The position numbers and the translations under genes are program-made. Below the pieces are notes generated by a model that worked only from the letters and a program-made list of their open reading frames with translations, was not told where the DNA came from and ran no database searches. From Paenibacillus sabuli (GTDB lineage: Bacteria > Bacillota > Bacilli > Paenibacillales > Paenibacillaceae): a stretch of 47,603 nucleotides of DNA. Where the stretch lies: NCBI RefSeq assembly GCF_014705605.1, contig NZ_JACXIZ010000054.1, positions 1 to 47,603 of the forward strand. Reading direction: 5' to 3'. Positions 9,601-18,968 of the stretch are shown piece after piece (the first letter of the stretch is position 1; the number at the start of each line of letters is the position of its first letter).

Positions 9601-12600
9601 CCACCGGCCGTCCGTCACCCCGGCGAAGGTGTGAATGAGCGCGAAGGTTACACCGTCCTGCGAGCCTTCGAGCACCGCGCCATTCATCCGCGCGTGATTT
9701 TGGCCCGGGCGCGGATAATACTTGACGACCTCGATGGTCTGCGCGTTCCCCGCGCCAAAGTCGACCCTCGTCCATCCGCCCGACGAGGTCGTATCCGGCG
9801 AGGTCGTCAGCTTGCCGTCAAAAGCGTGCCAGCCGTTGGCCGCTTCGTCGTACTGCCCGTCCCAGGAACGGGACGAGGCTCTGACCATATCCGGCGTCAC
9901 CGCGATCGGATCGTCATAGATCGCAGCGATATCGATCAGTTCCGCCTCCGCCTGCGCCAGCTCCGCGGCAAGCAGCGACTTGTCGGCATCCGGGGCGCCC
10001 ATCGCCGCCTCGATGCGTGCGACCTCCTCCGTATACCGGTAATAGCTCGCCCGCGTATAGCCTTGCTGCGCAAGGACCCGCAGCCTCACCTCCAGCGTCA
10101 GCGAGTGGGTCTGTGCGAAGCGGCCATTGCTCACCTCGAACACCACAGTGTGCCTGCCATAATCGGATTGGCGCGGCGTCCAGCTCAGCGTGCGCGTCGT
10201 CGCATCGAAGGCCGCGCCTTCCGGCAAGCCCGACACGGCGATGGCCAGCTCCAGGCCCGAAGGCTCCGCCGCCTCCAGCTCGTAGCGGTACGCTTGACTC
10301 GCTGTCAGCTCCGCTGTCTGATCGGGTGCAACGACAGGCGCGCCGACGACAGTCAGCTCGATCGTCTTGGACGAGCGCAGCCCCTGCGACTCGGCCGTGA
10401 AGGTGACCGCGTACACTCCGCCCTGCGTCAGGGTCGGCGTCCACACGAAGCGACCCGTATCGTCGACAATGTCGAAGGTCGCTCCGCTCGGCAGACCGGA
10501 CACGCCATATGCGACAGCGCCTGACGCATTGGACGCCTCGAGCCGCAGCTCCAGCGCCTGCTCCGCCAGGATCGTCCGGTCCGCGAGCTCGCGCAGCACC
10601 GGCATGCCGGGGATGAGCTCCAGCGCGTCCAGTGCTGCCGCCAGCTCAGCCGACTCGCGATCCGCCGACTCCTGGTCCGTCGCCGCCCGCGCCTCCCCGA
10701 CCGCCGCATCGAGCGCGGCATAGGATGCCTCGGTGTAGACCGCAGCGTCGATCGCACGCGCCGCCTCCTCCAGCAGCTCGCGCAGCAGCGTGCTGTCGAA
10801 CGTCCGGCGGTACAGCTCGAGCTCGCCGATGTTGGTATTGCCGCCATGGTTGTCGAAGTAGCGGTAATAGCGGTACGCACGTTCCGTTGCCAGCGGAGCG
10901 GCATACCATTGCGAGACGTTGGCGGCGACGCCGCCGATCGTATACAGGTCGTCCCAGACGCTGCCGTCAGCCGAGCCCTGGATCATCCCGCCATTGAGCC
11001 GCGTCGTGCAGCATGGCCGCGGATGATAGCGCACCGCCTCGATACGGACCGCGCCGTCCGCGCCGAGATCGGCTCGCACCCAGCCTCTGCTGCTCTGCGT
11101 ATCGGTGCCGGTCGCGACGTCGCCGTCGAAGGCGAACCATCCGTTCTGCTGCGGCGTGCCCGTGCCGCCCGAGCTCGACCAGATGCGATCCGAGGCGACG
11201 ACCATCTCCGGCGTGATCGCGATCGGTTCGTACAAGGCATCCTCGGGCGTCCCGCCGAACCCGCCCTGCAGATAGACCTCCCCGACCGGCACGAGCAGCT
11301 CGCGCGCCTCGTAGAGTGCGTCGATCAGCTCACGCAGCCGGGCGTCCGGCTCGCCCAGCCCGGCCTCGATGCGCGCGAGCTCGCGCATATAGCGATCATA
11401 GCTCAGCCGCGTATAGTCGCGCCGGTCATAGCGATAGGCCTGCTCCAGCAGCGCCTCCAGCGACTCGGCGCTGGCCCCGATTGTCGCCATCGGCAGCAGC
11501 GTGCCGTCGTCCTTCTCCGCCAGGATCGCATAATACGCGTCGCCGTAGCGGAGCTTGTCGGTATACGACAAGCTCCGCTCGGCATCGGCGAGCACGCGCG
11601 TCCAGGACGAGCCTGGCGCGGGCTCCAGCGAACCTGCGCCGAGCACCGGCGCTTGCAGCCCGGCCGCCGCGTCGGTCGTGCGATAGACGTGGAAGCGGAC
11701 TGCTTGCTTCGGCTTGCTCCAATGCAGCGTCACTTGATCCGCCTGTCGTTCGACGTAGGGGAGCAGAGCATCATCTGGCAGATGCTCCACCCTGGCCTCG
11801 CCGAAGGCCGCGTCGTCAGAGGCCGCCAGTCCGCTGTAATAGCCATACGGCAGCAGCGCCAAAGCCTTGGCCGCGTAGCTCCATTGCACGCCGTCCGCCG
11901 ACACCATGGCGTACACATACTGCGAGGCATGATGCCGCACCAGCTTGAGATACGGATACGCATCCGGCGCGTAGGCCGTGATCGGAATCTCGAGCGGGCT
12001 GACCGTCTCGTCCGACCACTGATGCATCGAATTGCGCGTCCGGGTGCGCAGCACCAGAGCGCCCGACTCGTCGGTGCCGAAGTAGGCATATCGCGAAGCT
12101 TCGTCGAGTCCTTCGCGCAGCAGGATCCCGCTCGCCTCCCCGCCGTAGACATCGAGCCGCACGGTCGTCTCGCTATTGCCGATAGAGGGGACGTGCACAT
12201 AGCGCAGCTCGTCGCGCATGTCGCGGGCATAGAGGACATTGTCGTCCCCGTCCGCGAAGCCGTCGCCTCCCGCCCCTGCGATCTCGAGTAGCAGGCCCGA
12301 TGGCTCCGCCACCGCCGTTGCCGTGCCGCCGACGGCGCCGACTGCCGTATCGAGCCAGCCTGCAGCGGCTGTCTGACGTCCGCTCAGATCGGCAGCAGCC
12401 GGCCACGACGCCCAGCCTTCTCCATGCGTCCCGACTGCCGCGACCTGGTAATGGTACGTCTGGCCGGGCTCCGCCGTGCGGTCCTCATACGCATTGCCCC
12501 TCACGCCCTCGGCGATGACCGTATACGGCCCGCCCTCTGATCGAGCGCGCTTGATCGTGTACGACTCGCCGCCCGCAGTCGTCTTCCAGACGACCTGCAC

Positions 12601-15450
12601 GACGCCGTCGCCGACGAGCGCGCTCGCATAGTCGACATGCAGCGGCTGCGGACGAGCGGTCGCATCGGTCGCCAGCTTGAGCGCCATCGCCGTCATCGGC
12701 GCGATCGTCACCTTGCCCTCGCGCACCGGTATGCGCGATCCGGAGACGAGATCGAGCACATCGTCCCCGTCGTAATCGTCAGGCAGCTCGACCTCGTAGG
12801 TCCGTTCGTTGCCGTAGGCCTCGCGCGTCGTATTGAAGATGGTGAAGTACGGCCCGTAGCGCGACGTCTGCAGCTCCGAATAGCCCGCATACGGCGTATC
12901 AGTCGCCAGTCCGTCGCGGCTCACCGTGCCGACGCCCGGCTGATACGCGATCGGCAGCACCTCGCCGACATGCGCGAACGGCGCGCCGCTCGGATTGTCC
13001 GTCTGGGCGCCCATGTAGTCGACATCCGGATTGGCCGGACGCAGATACACATCCTCGTAGCGAAAAAGATTGTTCGTCGCAATCTGCACGATCTGGCTGT
13101 AAGCGCCGCGCGTCGCGCGAATGCGTCCGCTGCCGGCCTGTCCCTTGAGCCGGTACATGAAGTTGCCGAACAGCCGCGTATCGCCGTCTCGGATCGACAG
13201 ATACATATTGTCGATATCCGCCCAGCCGCGCTGGGTATAGTCGGCCGGATCGACGTTCAGCTCCGCGAGCTCTTGCTCCGTGTACCAGTCCAGCTCGGTA
13301 TGCGGCAGCACGACCCCCGCCATCGCCTCGCCTGCGAAGCGCGCGGTGCCGGCGCGGCCGCCGGTCACATAGGCATACGTATCCTGCAGCCGATAATCGA
13401 GCGCGCTGTTGGTCCCGCTGTTGCCGAAATCGTCGCGCTCGATCAACTGATTGTCCAGCAGCTGCTGCTGGGCGTAACCGACCGCCTCCCGCGCATACTG
13501 CCAATACGGCTCCCACGCCTCGCCCGCGTAGCGCGCTTCGTCCTGCTCCATCGCCATCTCCAGCGAGGCGAACTGGATCGTCATGCCGGTGCCGATCCGC
13601 GCCCCGTAAGCGTCGAAGCCGGGAAAGGACTGGTTGCGATCGTCGGTAGCCTGCTCGGCCTTCATCACCCGGTTGCCGGCGTCGTCAAGCCCGGGATAGC
13701 GGGTCTGGCCGCGGGCGTGGAGATTGCGCAGCGCCGCCTGCAAGATGCGATCGTTCAGCAGCCGGTCGGCCTCGGTCCGGTCGTGATCATGCGTCTTGTA
13801 AAAGTAATTCAGCAAATAATTGGCCGCCTCGCCGTAGTTGGCGACGTAGCTGTTCTCGCGCGTCAGGCCGTCCGCGGTGAGTCCGGTGTAATGCTCGCCG
13901 TACGGCAGCCGCCGCACGACCTCGCCGTGCTCGTCGAGCTTGCTTTGCGCCAGCCCTTTGGCGACGTATTGCTCGAAGTCGGTCGTGAAGCGCGCATTGC
14001 CGTCGTGATAGAACAGGGAGTGGTACAGATCGAGCTCCTCCCCGGCCGGTCCGAGCAGCACCTCCTCGCCGAGAAACGGCTCGATGCCGAGCGACTCGAG
14101 CAGGATCCGCTCGCTGCGCGCACGGCCCTCGTAGAAGTCCGAGGCGATGATGCGCAGGCCCTCCTGCGCCTCCCATGCGCCCTCGTACGTATAGAGCATC
14201 TGATTGTAAATGTAAGATAGCCGCGCCCGGGCAAAGTCAAAATTCGCCTTGAGCGCGCGCTCCCACGCCTCGCGCCTAGTCAGCTCGCCGCCCTCCCAGT
14301 CGGCGCTGGCCAGCGAAAATTCCCCGGCTGATGTGCCCGTGTCGAACGGCTCGTCAAGCAAGGCCTCGAAGGCGGTCTCGCCGTATATCGCATCGTCGCG
14401 GATCAGCGGCTCGACGAGGTATAGCGCCTCGCCGAGCGCGCCGTAGTAGCCGCCCCAGTCGCCTTGATGCCCGCCGCGCAGCACGAGCAGCACGTTGCCG
14501 TAATAATCCTTGACATGATTGTCAATCGTTTTGAAGATGCGCTCCAGACCGGCTCTTTTTTGGGCGGGCGTGTCGGCAGGCGACCAGTCCGTCTTGAGCA
14601 TGCTGGCATAGGATTTCAGCTCGTCCTGATAGCGGATGATGGAGAGCTTGGCGCCGGGTCCGCCGTCCACCTTGGACGAGTAGTCCGCGAAGCGGCTTGC
14701 CAGTCCGTCCATGTACGCATCGACGCGCGCCTGTCTCTCCTGCGGCGTCAGGCCTTCGCGCTTCAGATCGGCCGCCGCCCGTCCTTCCCCTGGAGCGCTG
14801 CCCTGCACCTCGTCCGCGACGTCGAGGTAAGCGGCCGTATGGGTGTACGCCCGGTAGAACGGCTTGGAATCCGCGGTCATATCCTCCCACAGATTGGCGG
14901 TGCTGATCGTGAGCTCGGCCGTCTCCTTGCCGCGGGTCGATTCGAGCGGCAGCATGACGGTGAAGTAATAGAACTGATCGGGCGGACCATAGCTCTTGAG
15001 CGACTCATAATCGCCGTGGCGCAGATAGCCGATCTGCTCGCCATTCAGGTTGACCATGCTGGTCGTACCGTTGTTGCTGTCGCCCCCGGCCAGCTTGACG
15101 GTGAAGTAATTGCGCTGATCCGGATCGACCCGCATCGTGAAGGTCAGATCCCCGCCCGTCTTGGCGACCGGCACCGCCGGCTCGGCGACGCGCGCCGGCT
15201 CGCCGCGGAAGCCGCTGACTATGCGCGAGCGCGCGCCCTGGAAGTCATGCGCCGCTTCGGAGGCCGGGTCGCCGAAGACGATCAGGTCCAGGGCGCCGCC
15301 GTCCGGTCCCGCCGTGGCGGCCGACGCCGTCCGGTAGCCGCCGCCCGCGAGCGTCGGGCCGCCGCCGGTCAGCGGCAGCACGAGCTGCAGGAGCAGGGCC
15401 AGGCTCAGGAAGAGCCCGGTCTTAAGTTTCATCTTTCGCATCGTTGGCAT
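6610..15450 (-). CDS. Giant secreted multimodular protein: helical catalytic-like module, FN3, discoidin, FIVAR, cohesin, dockerin-like, SLH
   Basis: Cell-surface protein of about 2,946 residues. A signal peptide (LSLALLLQLVLPL) is followed by a beta-rich then helix-rich module, residues ~45-900, that I cannot place in a family. Then come FN3 (~935-1020), a DUF1349/concanavalin-like domain (~1027-1225), FN3 (~1227-1326), F5/8-type C (~1400-1550), two Ig-like He_PIG repeats (~1612-1787), a second F5/8-type C (~1846-1980), cohesin (~2050-2180), an EF-hand/dockerin-like unit with DLDADGRLGLADL (~2266-2317), a second cohesin (~2337-2464), a Glu/Pro linker (~2466-2506) and three SLH repeats (~2746-2943). 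Short FIVAR helices separate the modules. SLH repeats bind cell-wall polymer, so it should be anchored outside. The ATG at 15450 lies 12 bases after GAGAGG; an ATG at 15462 is also in frame. It starts just after the alginate-lyase-like gene. Confidence 0.88.
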   Translation of the reverse strand: MPTMRKMKLKTGLFLSLALLLQLVLPLTGGGPTLAGGGYRTASAATAGPDGGALDLIVFGDPASEAAHDFQGARSRIVSGFRGEPARVAEPAVPVAKTGGDLTFTMRVDPDQRNYFTVKLAGGDSNNGTTSMVNLNGEQIGYLRHGDYESLKSYGPPDQFYYFTVMLPLESTRGKETAELTISTANLWEDMTADSKPFYRAYTHTAAYLDVADEVQGSAPGEGRAAADLKREGLTPQERQARVDAYMDGLASRFADYSSKVDGGPGAKLSIIRYQDELKSYASMLKTDWSPADTPAQKRAGLERIFKTIDNHVKDYYGNVLLVLRGGHQGDWGGYYGALGEALYLVEPLIRDDAIYGETAFEALLDEPFDTGTSAGEFSLASADWEGGELTRREAWERALKANFDFARARLSYIYNQMLYTYEGAWEAQEGLRIIASDFYEGRARSERILLESLGIEPFLGEEVLLGPAGEELDLYHSLFYHDGNARFTTDFEQYVAKGLAQSKLDEHGEVVRRLPYGEHYTGLTADGLTRENSYVANYGEAANYLLNYFYKTHDHDRTEADRLLNDRILQAALRNLHARGQTRYPGLDDAGNRVMKAEQATDDRNQSFPGFDAYGARIGTGMTIQFASLEMAMEQDEARYAGEAWEPYWQYAREAVGYAQQQLLDNQLIERDDFGNSGTNSALDYRLQDTYAYVTGGRAGTARFAGEAMAGVVLPHTELDWYTEQELAELNVDPADYTQRGWADIDNMYLSIRDGDTRLFGNFMYRLKGQAGSGRIRATRGAYSQIVQIATNNLFRYEDVYLRPANPDVDYMGAQTDNPSGAPFAHVGEVLPIAYQPGVGTVSRDGLATDTPYAGYSELQTSRYGPYFTIFNTTREAYGNERTYEVELPDDYDGDDVLDLVSGSRIPVREGKVTIAPMTAMALKLATDATARPQPLHVDYASALVGDGVVQVVWKTTAGGESYTIKRARSEGGPYTVIAEGVRGNAYEDRTAEPGQTYHYQVAAVGTHGEGWASWPAAADLSGRQTAAAGWLDTAVGAVGGTATAVAEPSGLLLEIAGAGGDGFADGDDNVLYARDMRDELRYVHVPSIGNSETTVRLDVYGGEASGILLREGLDEASRYAYFGTDESGALVLRTRTRNSMHQWSDETVSPLEIPITAYAPDAYPYLKLVRHHASQYVYAMVSADGVQWSYAAKALALLPYGYYSGLAASDDAAFGEARVEHLPDDALLPYVERQADQVTLHWSKPKQAVRFHVYRTTDAAAGLQAPVLGAGSLEPAPGSSWTRVLADAERSLSYTDKLRYGDAYYAILAEKDDGTLLPMATIGASAESLEALLEQAYRYDRRDYTRLSYDRYMRELARIEAGLGEPDARLRELIDALYEARELLVPVGEVYLQGGFGGTPEDALYEPIAITPEMVVASDRIWSSSGGTGTPQQNGWFAFDGDVATGTDTQSSRGWVRADLGADGAVRIEAVRYHPRPCCTTRLNGGMIQGSADGSVWDDLYTIGGVAANVSQWYAAPLATERAYRYYRYFDNHGGNTNIGELELYRRTFDSTLLRELLEEAARAIDAAVYTEASYAALDAAVGEARAATDQESADRESAELAAALDALELIPGMPVLRELADRTILAEQALELRLEASNASGAVAYGVSGLPSGATFDIVDDTGRFVWTPTLTQGGVYAVTFTAESQGLRSSKTIELTVVGAPVVAPDQTAELTASQAYRYELEAAEPSGLELAIAVSGLPEGAAFDATTRTLSWTPRQSDYGRHTVVFEVSNGRFAQTHSLTLEVRLRVLAQQGYTRASYYRYTEEVARIEAAMGAPDADKSLLAAELAQAEAELIDIAAIYDDPIAVTPDMVRASSRSWDGQYDEAANGWHAFDGKLTTSPDTTSSGGWTRVDFGAGNAQTIEVVKYYPRPGQNHARMNGAVLEGSQDGVTFALIHTFAGVTDGRWAAVATGSEEEYRYVRYRGGYANVAELQFHLQTADRTLLAQFVEEAAAIDDVRYTRESRERLGSELAYARAVQGSGASQADVDAAAERLRAAIDGLQPQGLRVSGPAEAAAGEQVELTASLIHVTDSVYSGAFTLIYAPHELSYLGAAAAGADATVQETVYEDGRVTIVQTATGGLGGAPERLDLVKLRFAAASDLTHDVTSKVYVSDMETASETGVADLVYSLGDYEVVIRAAAPEPDRSVLEARIAAAAERIESAVVDETLWGHHSAAAVQALEQALAAARAVATDPQASQPDLDAAAAQLLEATTRFAQAAGSTASVADLSEIARHYGLAADDAKWPTVRMYDLDADGRLGLADLAGLARMIPGQPQAGTGGASDSDGQTDGFELHTATPRVQVGDTLTVRLSARALRDLYGYELRLRYDAERLEWTGGTDEQAGFGWEPLRDGDAVMLLHTMQGEQTGLRGDHELYTLTFRAKAAGEASIVLTGAAMADSSAEPGLRAGRIGSPLVLDVRPDDPGSGGPEEPEEPHEPEEPNEPKTPEEPGGPDRPDPGDDDAAPGEGIITPRDGGVEVILAAQPDESGVVTARMSAEQLRAALAAAGEGSIHVRIAGDATAVAYRVTIPLAPLRAAAASAQLFTVEAGASKLLLHAPLLRRLTQSDGEQLELLLEQMSSPGQESAERSGGAPYAVGAGTALPGDRPPAREQAMQASRYAIRLSVDGEVWRELARGEAAAAIPYALAVGEAPHQVVVYRSDEPEAAGEPGPEAIVYSRYAEGRAVFPLRRSGTFSAVYRPVQFADIAAGHWARTAIETLAARSVALGVGAERFEPGGEVSRAEFVALLMRALGIAGGLSGAGEGSPAAAFADLMPDAWYTDTIVQAREFGIVSGRPDGSFGPDEAISRQEMAVLIGRTLQLLDDLLSPEAGAGTHTSGDAGSVFADAAEIAPYAREAVARLQRAGLLEGVGGGRFAPHTQTTRAQAAVLIDRFLAALSGIQLQ

Positions 15451-15476
15451 CGCATTCGTCATCCTCTCTTGGCTGT

Positions 15477-17141
15477 TTAGCTCACCGGCTCCAGCAGCCA
15501 CTGCTGGTTGCTGCCGAGAATGTAGCGCCACTGCTTGAGTTCGACATTCTCCGCAGTCGAGGCGCCGGGTACGTCGGCCGGCTTGTTGCTGTGCACCGGC
15601 GTGATCCGGTAGTAGCCTCCGCCCGTCGGCAAGAAGGCGAAGCGCTGATTGGCGGCCCCGGTGTAGCTCCATTGGATGAAGGAAGCGCCATGATCATGCG
15701 AGACGTCCGCGACATCCAGGTAGAGTCCGCTGGCTGCATTGCGGATCGTATATTGCCCGCCGCCGACATGATTGACCTGCCAGTGCTGGCTCGGACTGCC
15801 GGTATACGTCGACTTGAGCGCGGCCGCGCCGCTCGACGTGTCGGCGGTCCCCATCGCCTTGCCGTCGAGCTGCAGCGTGAAGCGATACGTCCCGTCCGCC
15901 ACATTGCCGGCCGGCTGCGCCGCCGAGCCTCCTCCGCCCGATGGCCGCGTATGCATCAGCGTGCCGAAGCCGAGATGATCGTACGAGGACGGACTCTGCG
16001 GGTCGGGCCCTCCCTCGGGGCGGCCCTGGGCGGCGATCGCCGCGATATTGGGGGCGGACAACCCCTTCCGGCTCACATAATGGTGGTAGATCATCTCCCA
16101 GATCGGCCGCGAGCCGTACCGGCCCGAGTCGGATATGACGGTCTGGGTCTGTACCGAGCCGTTGACGCCGCTGCCCCATTCGTAGGTCGAGTACGGCACC
16201 GCGTCGCCCAGGTTGTACTTGGCGACGTATTCAGCCGCCTGCAGGAAGCGGTTGTCGGCCCAGCCGTACAGGTCGTCGCCCTGATTCCACGCCATCTCGG
16301 CGACGGTCGCCATCAGTCCGATGCCCAGCATCGTATGCGGCTGGTCGCGACCGGACTCCTGCCACTGTGCCAGACCGCCGGGATGGAGGTAGGGAATCGC
16401 ATTATAGATCGAGCCGTTGCCTGCGCCGTACTGGAAGTAATTGACCCCGATCTCGTAGATGTCGGCCCGATCGCAAAAGATGCCGATCGCCACAGTCGCG
16501 GCCATGTTCGCCAGATCCCAGTTGGCCCAATAATTCTGAATATACGCGCCGTTGTGGTCGTCGCCGTACGCGTTGCCGATCAGGAAGCGCTCGGCGAGCG
16601 GCGTGTAAAAAACGTCCAGCAGCAAATCCTGCATCTGCGCCACGTCAAAGCCGGGGTAGCCCCGCATCAGCTCGGCGGCATTGGCCATCTGATACCCGTA
16701 CAAGCCCGACGCGAGGTAGCGGTCGGCGTTGCCGGTGATCGTCGTCAGCGTGGCGGACCAGGCATTGAGGATATCGCGGGCGGTATCCCCATGGTCGGTA
16801 TCCCCGCTTATGCGCCAGATCAGCGCATTCTGATAGGCGCGCGCGATATCGGTGTAGAGCAAGGAGACATTGGTGCCCGTGCCGCCGCGCACGATGGTGG
16901 CGGTCGCCCGCGGCGTCCAGTTGTCGCTGGAGAGCGGACTGGCGAGCAGCGCGTTCCATCCGTCCAGATACGGCTGCATGCCCGCGTCCACCATCAGCTC
17001 GATCCGATCCAGATCGGCCTGCGTGTGCAGCAGCCCGGGATGGGCGAATACCGGATCGGCATAAGTGCGGCTGTGATCGGCGCGACCGCTCAGCGGGGTT
17101 AGCAGACCCGCGACTACCAGTACAATCAGCCATTTTTTCAC
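15477..17141 (-). CDS. Secreted alginate-lyase-superfamily protein with C-terminal ricin-type (CBM13) domain
   Basis: Exported protein of 554 residues. The GTG start is set by GGGGAG nine bases upstream and gives an immediate signal peptide (MKKWLIVLVVAGLLTPLSG). Residues ~35-390 form an alpha/alpha-toroid like the alginate lyase superfamily, starting HPGLLHTQADLDRIE and containing NGAYIQNYWANWDLANMA, the family's Asn/Trp-rich active-site region. After a Gly/Ser linker, residues ~425-554 are a beta-trefoil with repeated QxW-type motifs (SQHWQVN, NQRFAFL, NQQWLLE), a lectin-like sugar-binding domain. Uronate polymer cleavage is plausible, but the substrate is not fixed by sequence. It lies between the solute-binding gene and the giant gene in one operon. 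Confidence 0.87.
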   Translation of the reverse strand: MKKWLIVLVVAGLLTPLSGRADHSRTYADPVFAHPGLLHTQADLDRIELMVDAGMQPYLDGWNALLASPLSSDNWTPRATATIVRGGTGTNVSLLYTDIARAYQNALIWRISGDTDHGDTARDILNAWSATLTTITGNADRYLASGLYGYQMANAAELMRGYPGFDVAQMQDLLLDVFYTPLAERFLIGNAYGDDHNGAYIQNYWANWDLANMAATVAIGIFCDRADIYEIGVNYFQYGAGNGSIYNAIPYLHPGGLAQWQESGRDQPHTMLGIGLMATVAEMAWNQGDDLYGWADNRFLQAAEYVAKYNLGDAVPYSTYEWGSGVNGSVQTQTVISDSGRYGSRPIWEMIYHHYVSRKGLSAPNIAAIAAQGRPEGGPDPQSPSSYDHLGFGTLMHTRPSGGGGSAAQPAGNVADGTYRFTLQLDGKAMGTADTSSGAAALKSTYTGSPSQHWQVNHVGGGQYTIRNAASGLYLDVADVSHDHGASFIQWSYTGAANQRFAFLPTGGGYYRITPVHSNKPADVPGASTAENVELKQWRYILGSNQQWLLEPVS

Positions 17142-17196
17142 GTAGCATCTCTCCCCGGGTACCATTTTGGCCTTGCATGACAGGCTGCCTGGCGCC

Positions 17197-18849
17197 TTAC
17201 TGGCCGCCGCTGTCCAGATAGTCCTGCGCCTGCTTGATCAGCTCTTCGCGGATGTTCTCCAGTCCGAGCGCGCGCATTTGCGCGTTCAGCTTGCCGGCGC
17301 TCTCGCGCCACTCGGGATCGAGCCCCGCCTCCAGCACCGGTCGCAGCTCGTCGAACTTCGGCTGCACCTTGGCGATCTCGTTTTTAACGTTCTCCGGATT
17401 GAAGGTGAACCCGCTCAGCGCCATCCGATAGTACGAATCCTGGTCGTATTCGTATTCGATATACTTCAGCGTCTCCTCGTCGTTGTTGCCGTTGATGCGA
17501 GACAGCTGCGGATTCCACGTCATTTCATATGCCGGGAACGCGTAATCCGGCGTCTGCTCGGTGACCCGGTAGTAACGCTCGCCGTCTTTTTCCCAATGCG
17601 TCCCCTCGATCCCGAGCTCGAACAGATCGTGATGATCCGGGCTGGCGAACACCCAGTCCAGGAATTTCATCGTCCGCTCCACATTTTTCGAGGATTTCGG
17701 CACGGTGAGGAAGTTCCACGCCTTGAAGCCGGTGGCGATCGCGCCGCTCTCCATGGCGCGAACCGCATCGTTGTAGACGAAGATCTCGTAGTCGGCGTCC
17801 GGATAGGTCTCCTTCAGCTTCTGACGGTCGCTCGCCACGCTGTTCAGCGTCGTCTCGTGCGCGCCGCCCTCCACCGTAGTCGTCTGATTCTGCGCCAGCG
17901 GATCGCTCGGCAGATACTTGCGGTATTCGACCTTCGTATCGTAATGATCGTAGAAGAAGTCCGGCTCATTCAGCGGCGCCGGGAATCCGCTGTACGCCTC
18001 GTCCGGATCGCCCAGCGTCGTCGCCCCGAGCACCTGCTTGCCGTCCTCGGAGAGCACGAGATTGAACAACGCGCCGGTGCCGGTAATTTCGAACGGGAAG
18101 GCGCGGTAATGCGTCTGCTTGGTGTCGAAATTCGCAAACACGTGGTACCACGTGTTGCGGCCGCCGCCCCACGGGACGAATGCCTTCGGATTCTCATTGG
18201 CCAGCACCTGATCGAGGAATTGCTTGAGATCGGCGTAGCTGTCCACCGGCTCCATGCCGTATTTTTCGCGCAGATCCTTGCGAATCAGGACGACCGGAAT
18301 GTCGTAGAACGTGTTGGTCACCGGAATCGCGTAGATGTGGCCGTCGATCTTGTTGGCCTCCAGGTATTCCGGCGTGAAGGCGGCCTTTAGCCCCGGATAA
18401 TCGTCGTTGTTGAAATATGCGTCCAGCTCGTGGTAGTAGCCCTTGCTGACGTTCGCATTCAGATCCCACCACGGCGCGTCGAAGGCCAGATCGATCTCTT
18501 CGCCGGCCGCCAGCATCAGCTTGAGCTTGTTGCGGTACTCGGCCGCCACGTCGAACGTCACGTCCAGCGTCGTATTCAGCGCTTCCTTGGAGCGGCTTTC
18601 GAACTCGGCGACGACTGCGTCCATATCCGTCGGCTTCTCGCCGAACAGCTTGACCTTGAGCTCGACCGGGTCGAGTGCGGGCGGCGCGGCGTTGTCGGCT
18701 GCTTCCGCTGCATTTGCGCCGTTCGGTCCTTCGGTTTGTTCGCCCGCCTCGGGCGCGTTCCCTTCGTTGCCTGTGCAGGCCGCCGTTAGCGTCGCCAGCA
18801 GCGTCAGGACGAGCAGCAGCGCCGTCGGTCCTTTTCCTTTGCGTTTCAT
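17197..18849 (-). CDS. Extracellular solute-binding lipoprotein of a sugar ABC importer
   Basis: Ligand-capturing lipoprotein of 550 residues. A basic N-terminus, hydrophobic core and lipobox LTAAC give lipidation at Cys25, followed by an acidic Asn/Glu/Ala-rich tether (to ~55). The rest has the large two-lobed LplA-like fold of permeases that import oligosaccharides or uronides, with typical stretches EIDLAFDAPWWDLN and GHIYAIPVTNTF. GGGAGG precedes the ATG. It follows the permease pair (20833-18969) after a 119-base gap and is followed by the lyase-like gene, so it is the dedicated binding protein of that importer. The sugar is unknown. Confidence 0.93.
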   Translation of the reverse strand: MKRKGKGPTALLLVLTLLATLTAACTGNEGNAPEAGEQTEGPNGANAAEAADNAAPPALDPVELKVKLFGEKPTDMDAVVAEFESRSKEALNTTLDVTFDVAAEYRNKLKLMLAAGEEIDLAFDAPWWDLNANVSKGYYHELDAYFNNDDYPGLKAAFTPEYLEANKIDGHIYAIPVTNTFYDIPVVLIRKDLREKYGMEPVDSYADLKQFLDQVLANENPKAFVPWGGGRNTWYHVFANFDTKQTHYRAFPFEITGTGALFNLVLSEDGKQVLGATTLGDPDEAYSGFPAPLNEPDFFYDHYDTKVEYRKYLPSDPLAQNQTTTVEGGAHETTLNSVASDRQKLKETYPDADYEIFVYNDAVRAMESGAIATGFKAWNFLTVPKSSKNVERTMKFLDWVFASPDHHDLFELGIEGTHWEKDGERYYRVTEQTPDYAFPAYEMTWNPQLSRINGNNDEETLKYIEYEYDQDSYYRMALSGFTFNPENVKNEIAKVQPKFDELRPVLEAGLDPEWRESAGKLNAQMRALGLENIREELIKQAQDYLDSGGQ

Positions 18850-18898
18850 TGTTTCGTTTCCTCCCTTTTATGCGAGCGTATCTATGCTTAACAACCGG

Positions 18899-18931
18899 CG
18901 GGCAGCACGGCGCCAGGAGCCCCGATGCCCG
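18899..18931 (-). other. Stem-loop between permease and binding-protein genes
   Basis: CGGGCA (18899-18904) pairs with TGCCCG (18926-18931) around a loop holding a GGCGCC palindrome. It lies in the 119-base gap of the operon and may tune expression of the binding protein relative to the permeases. Support is structural only. Confidence 0.35.
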
Positions 18932-18968
18932 CGCAGCTGTCGAAGCCGGGTCATTGCGTTCACTCCGC

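Noticed and set aside
6667-14220. Several long plus-strand open frames (up to ~700 codons) opposite the giant gene
   Set aside because: They have no ribosome sites, an Arg/Ala/Pro-rich composition typical of antisense frames in high-GC genes, and no family motifs. The minus strand encodes clear domains throughout.
15451-15672. Upstream extension of the giant gene to 15672
   Set aside because: Those codons overlap the 3' end of the ricin-type domain and lack family sense. A signal peptide begins right after the internal ATG.
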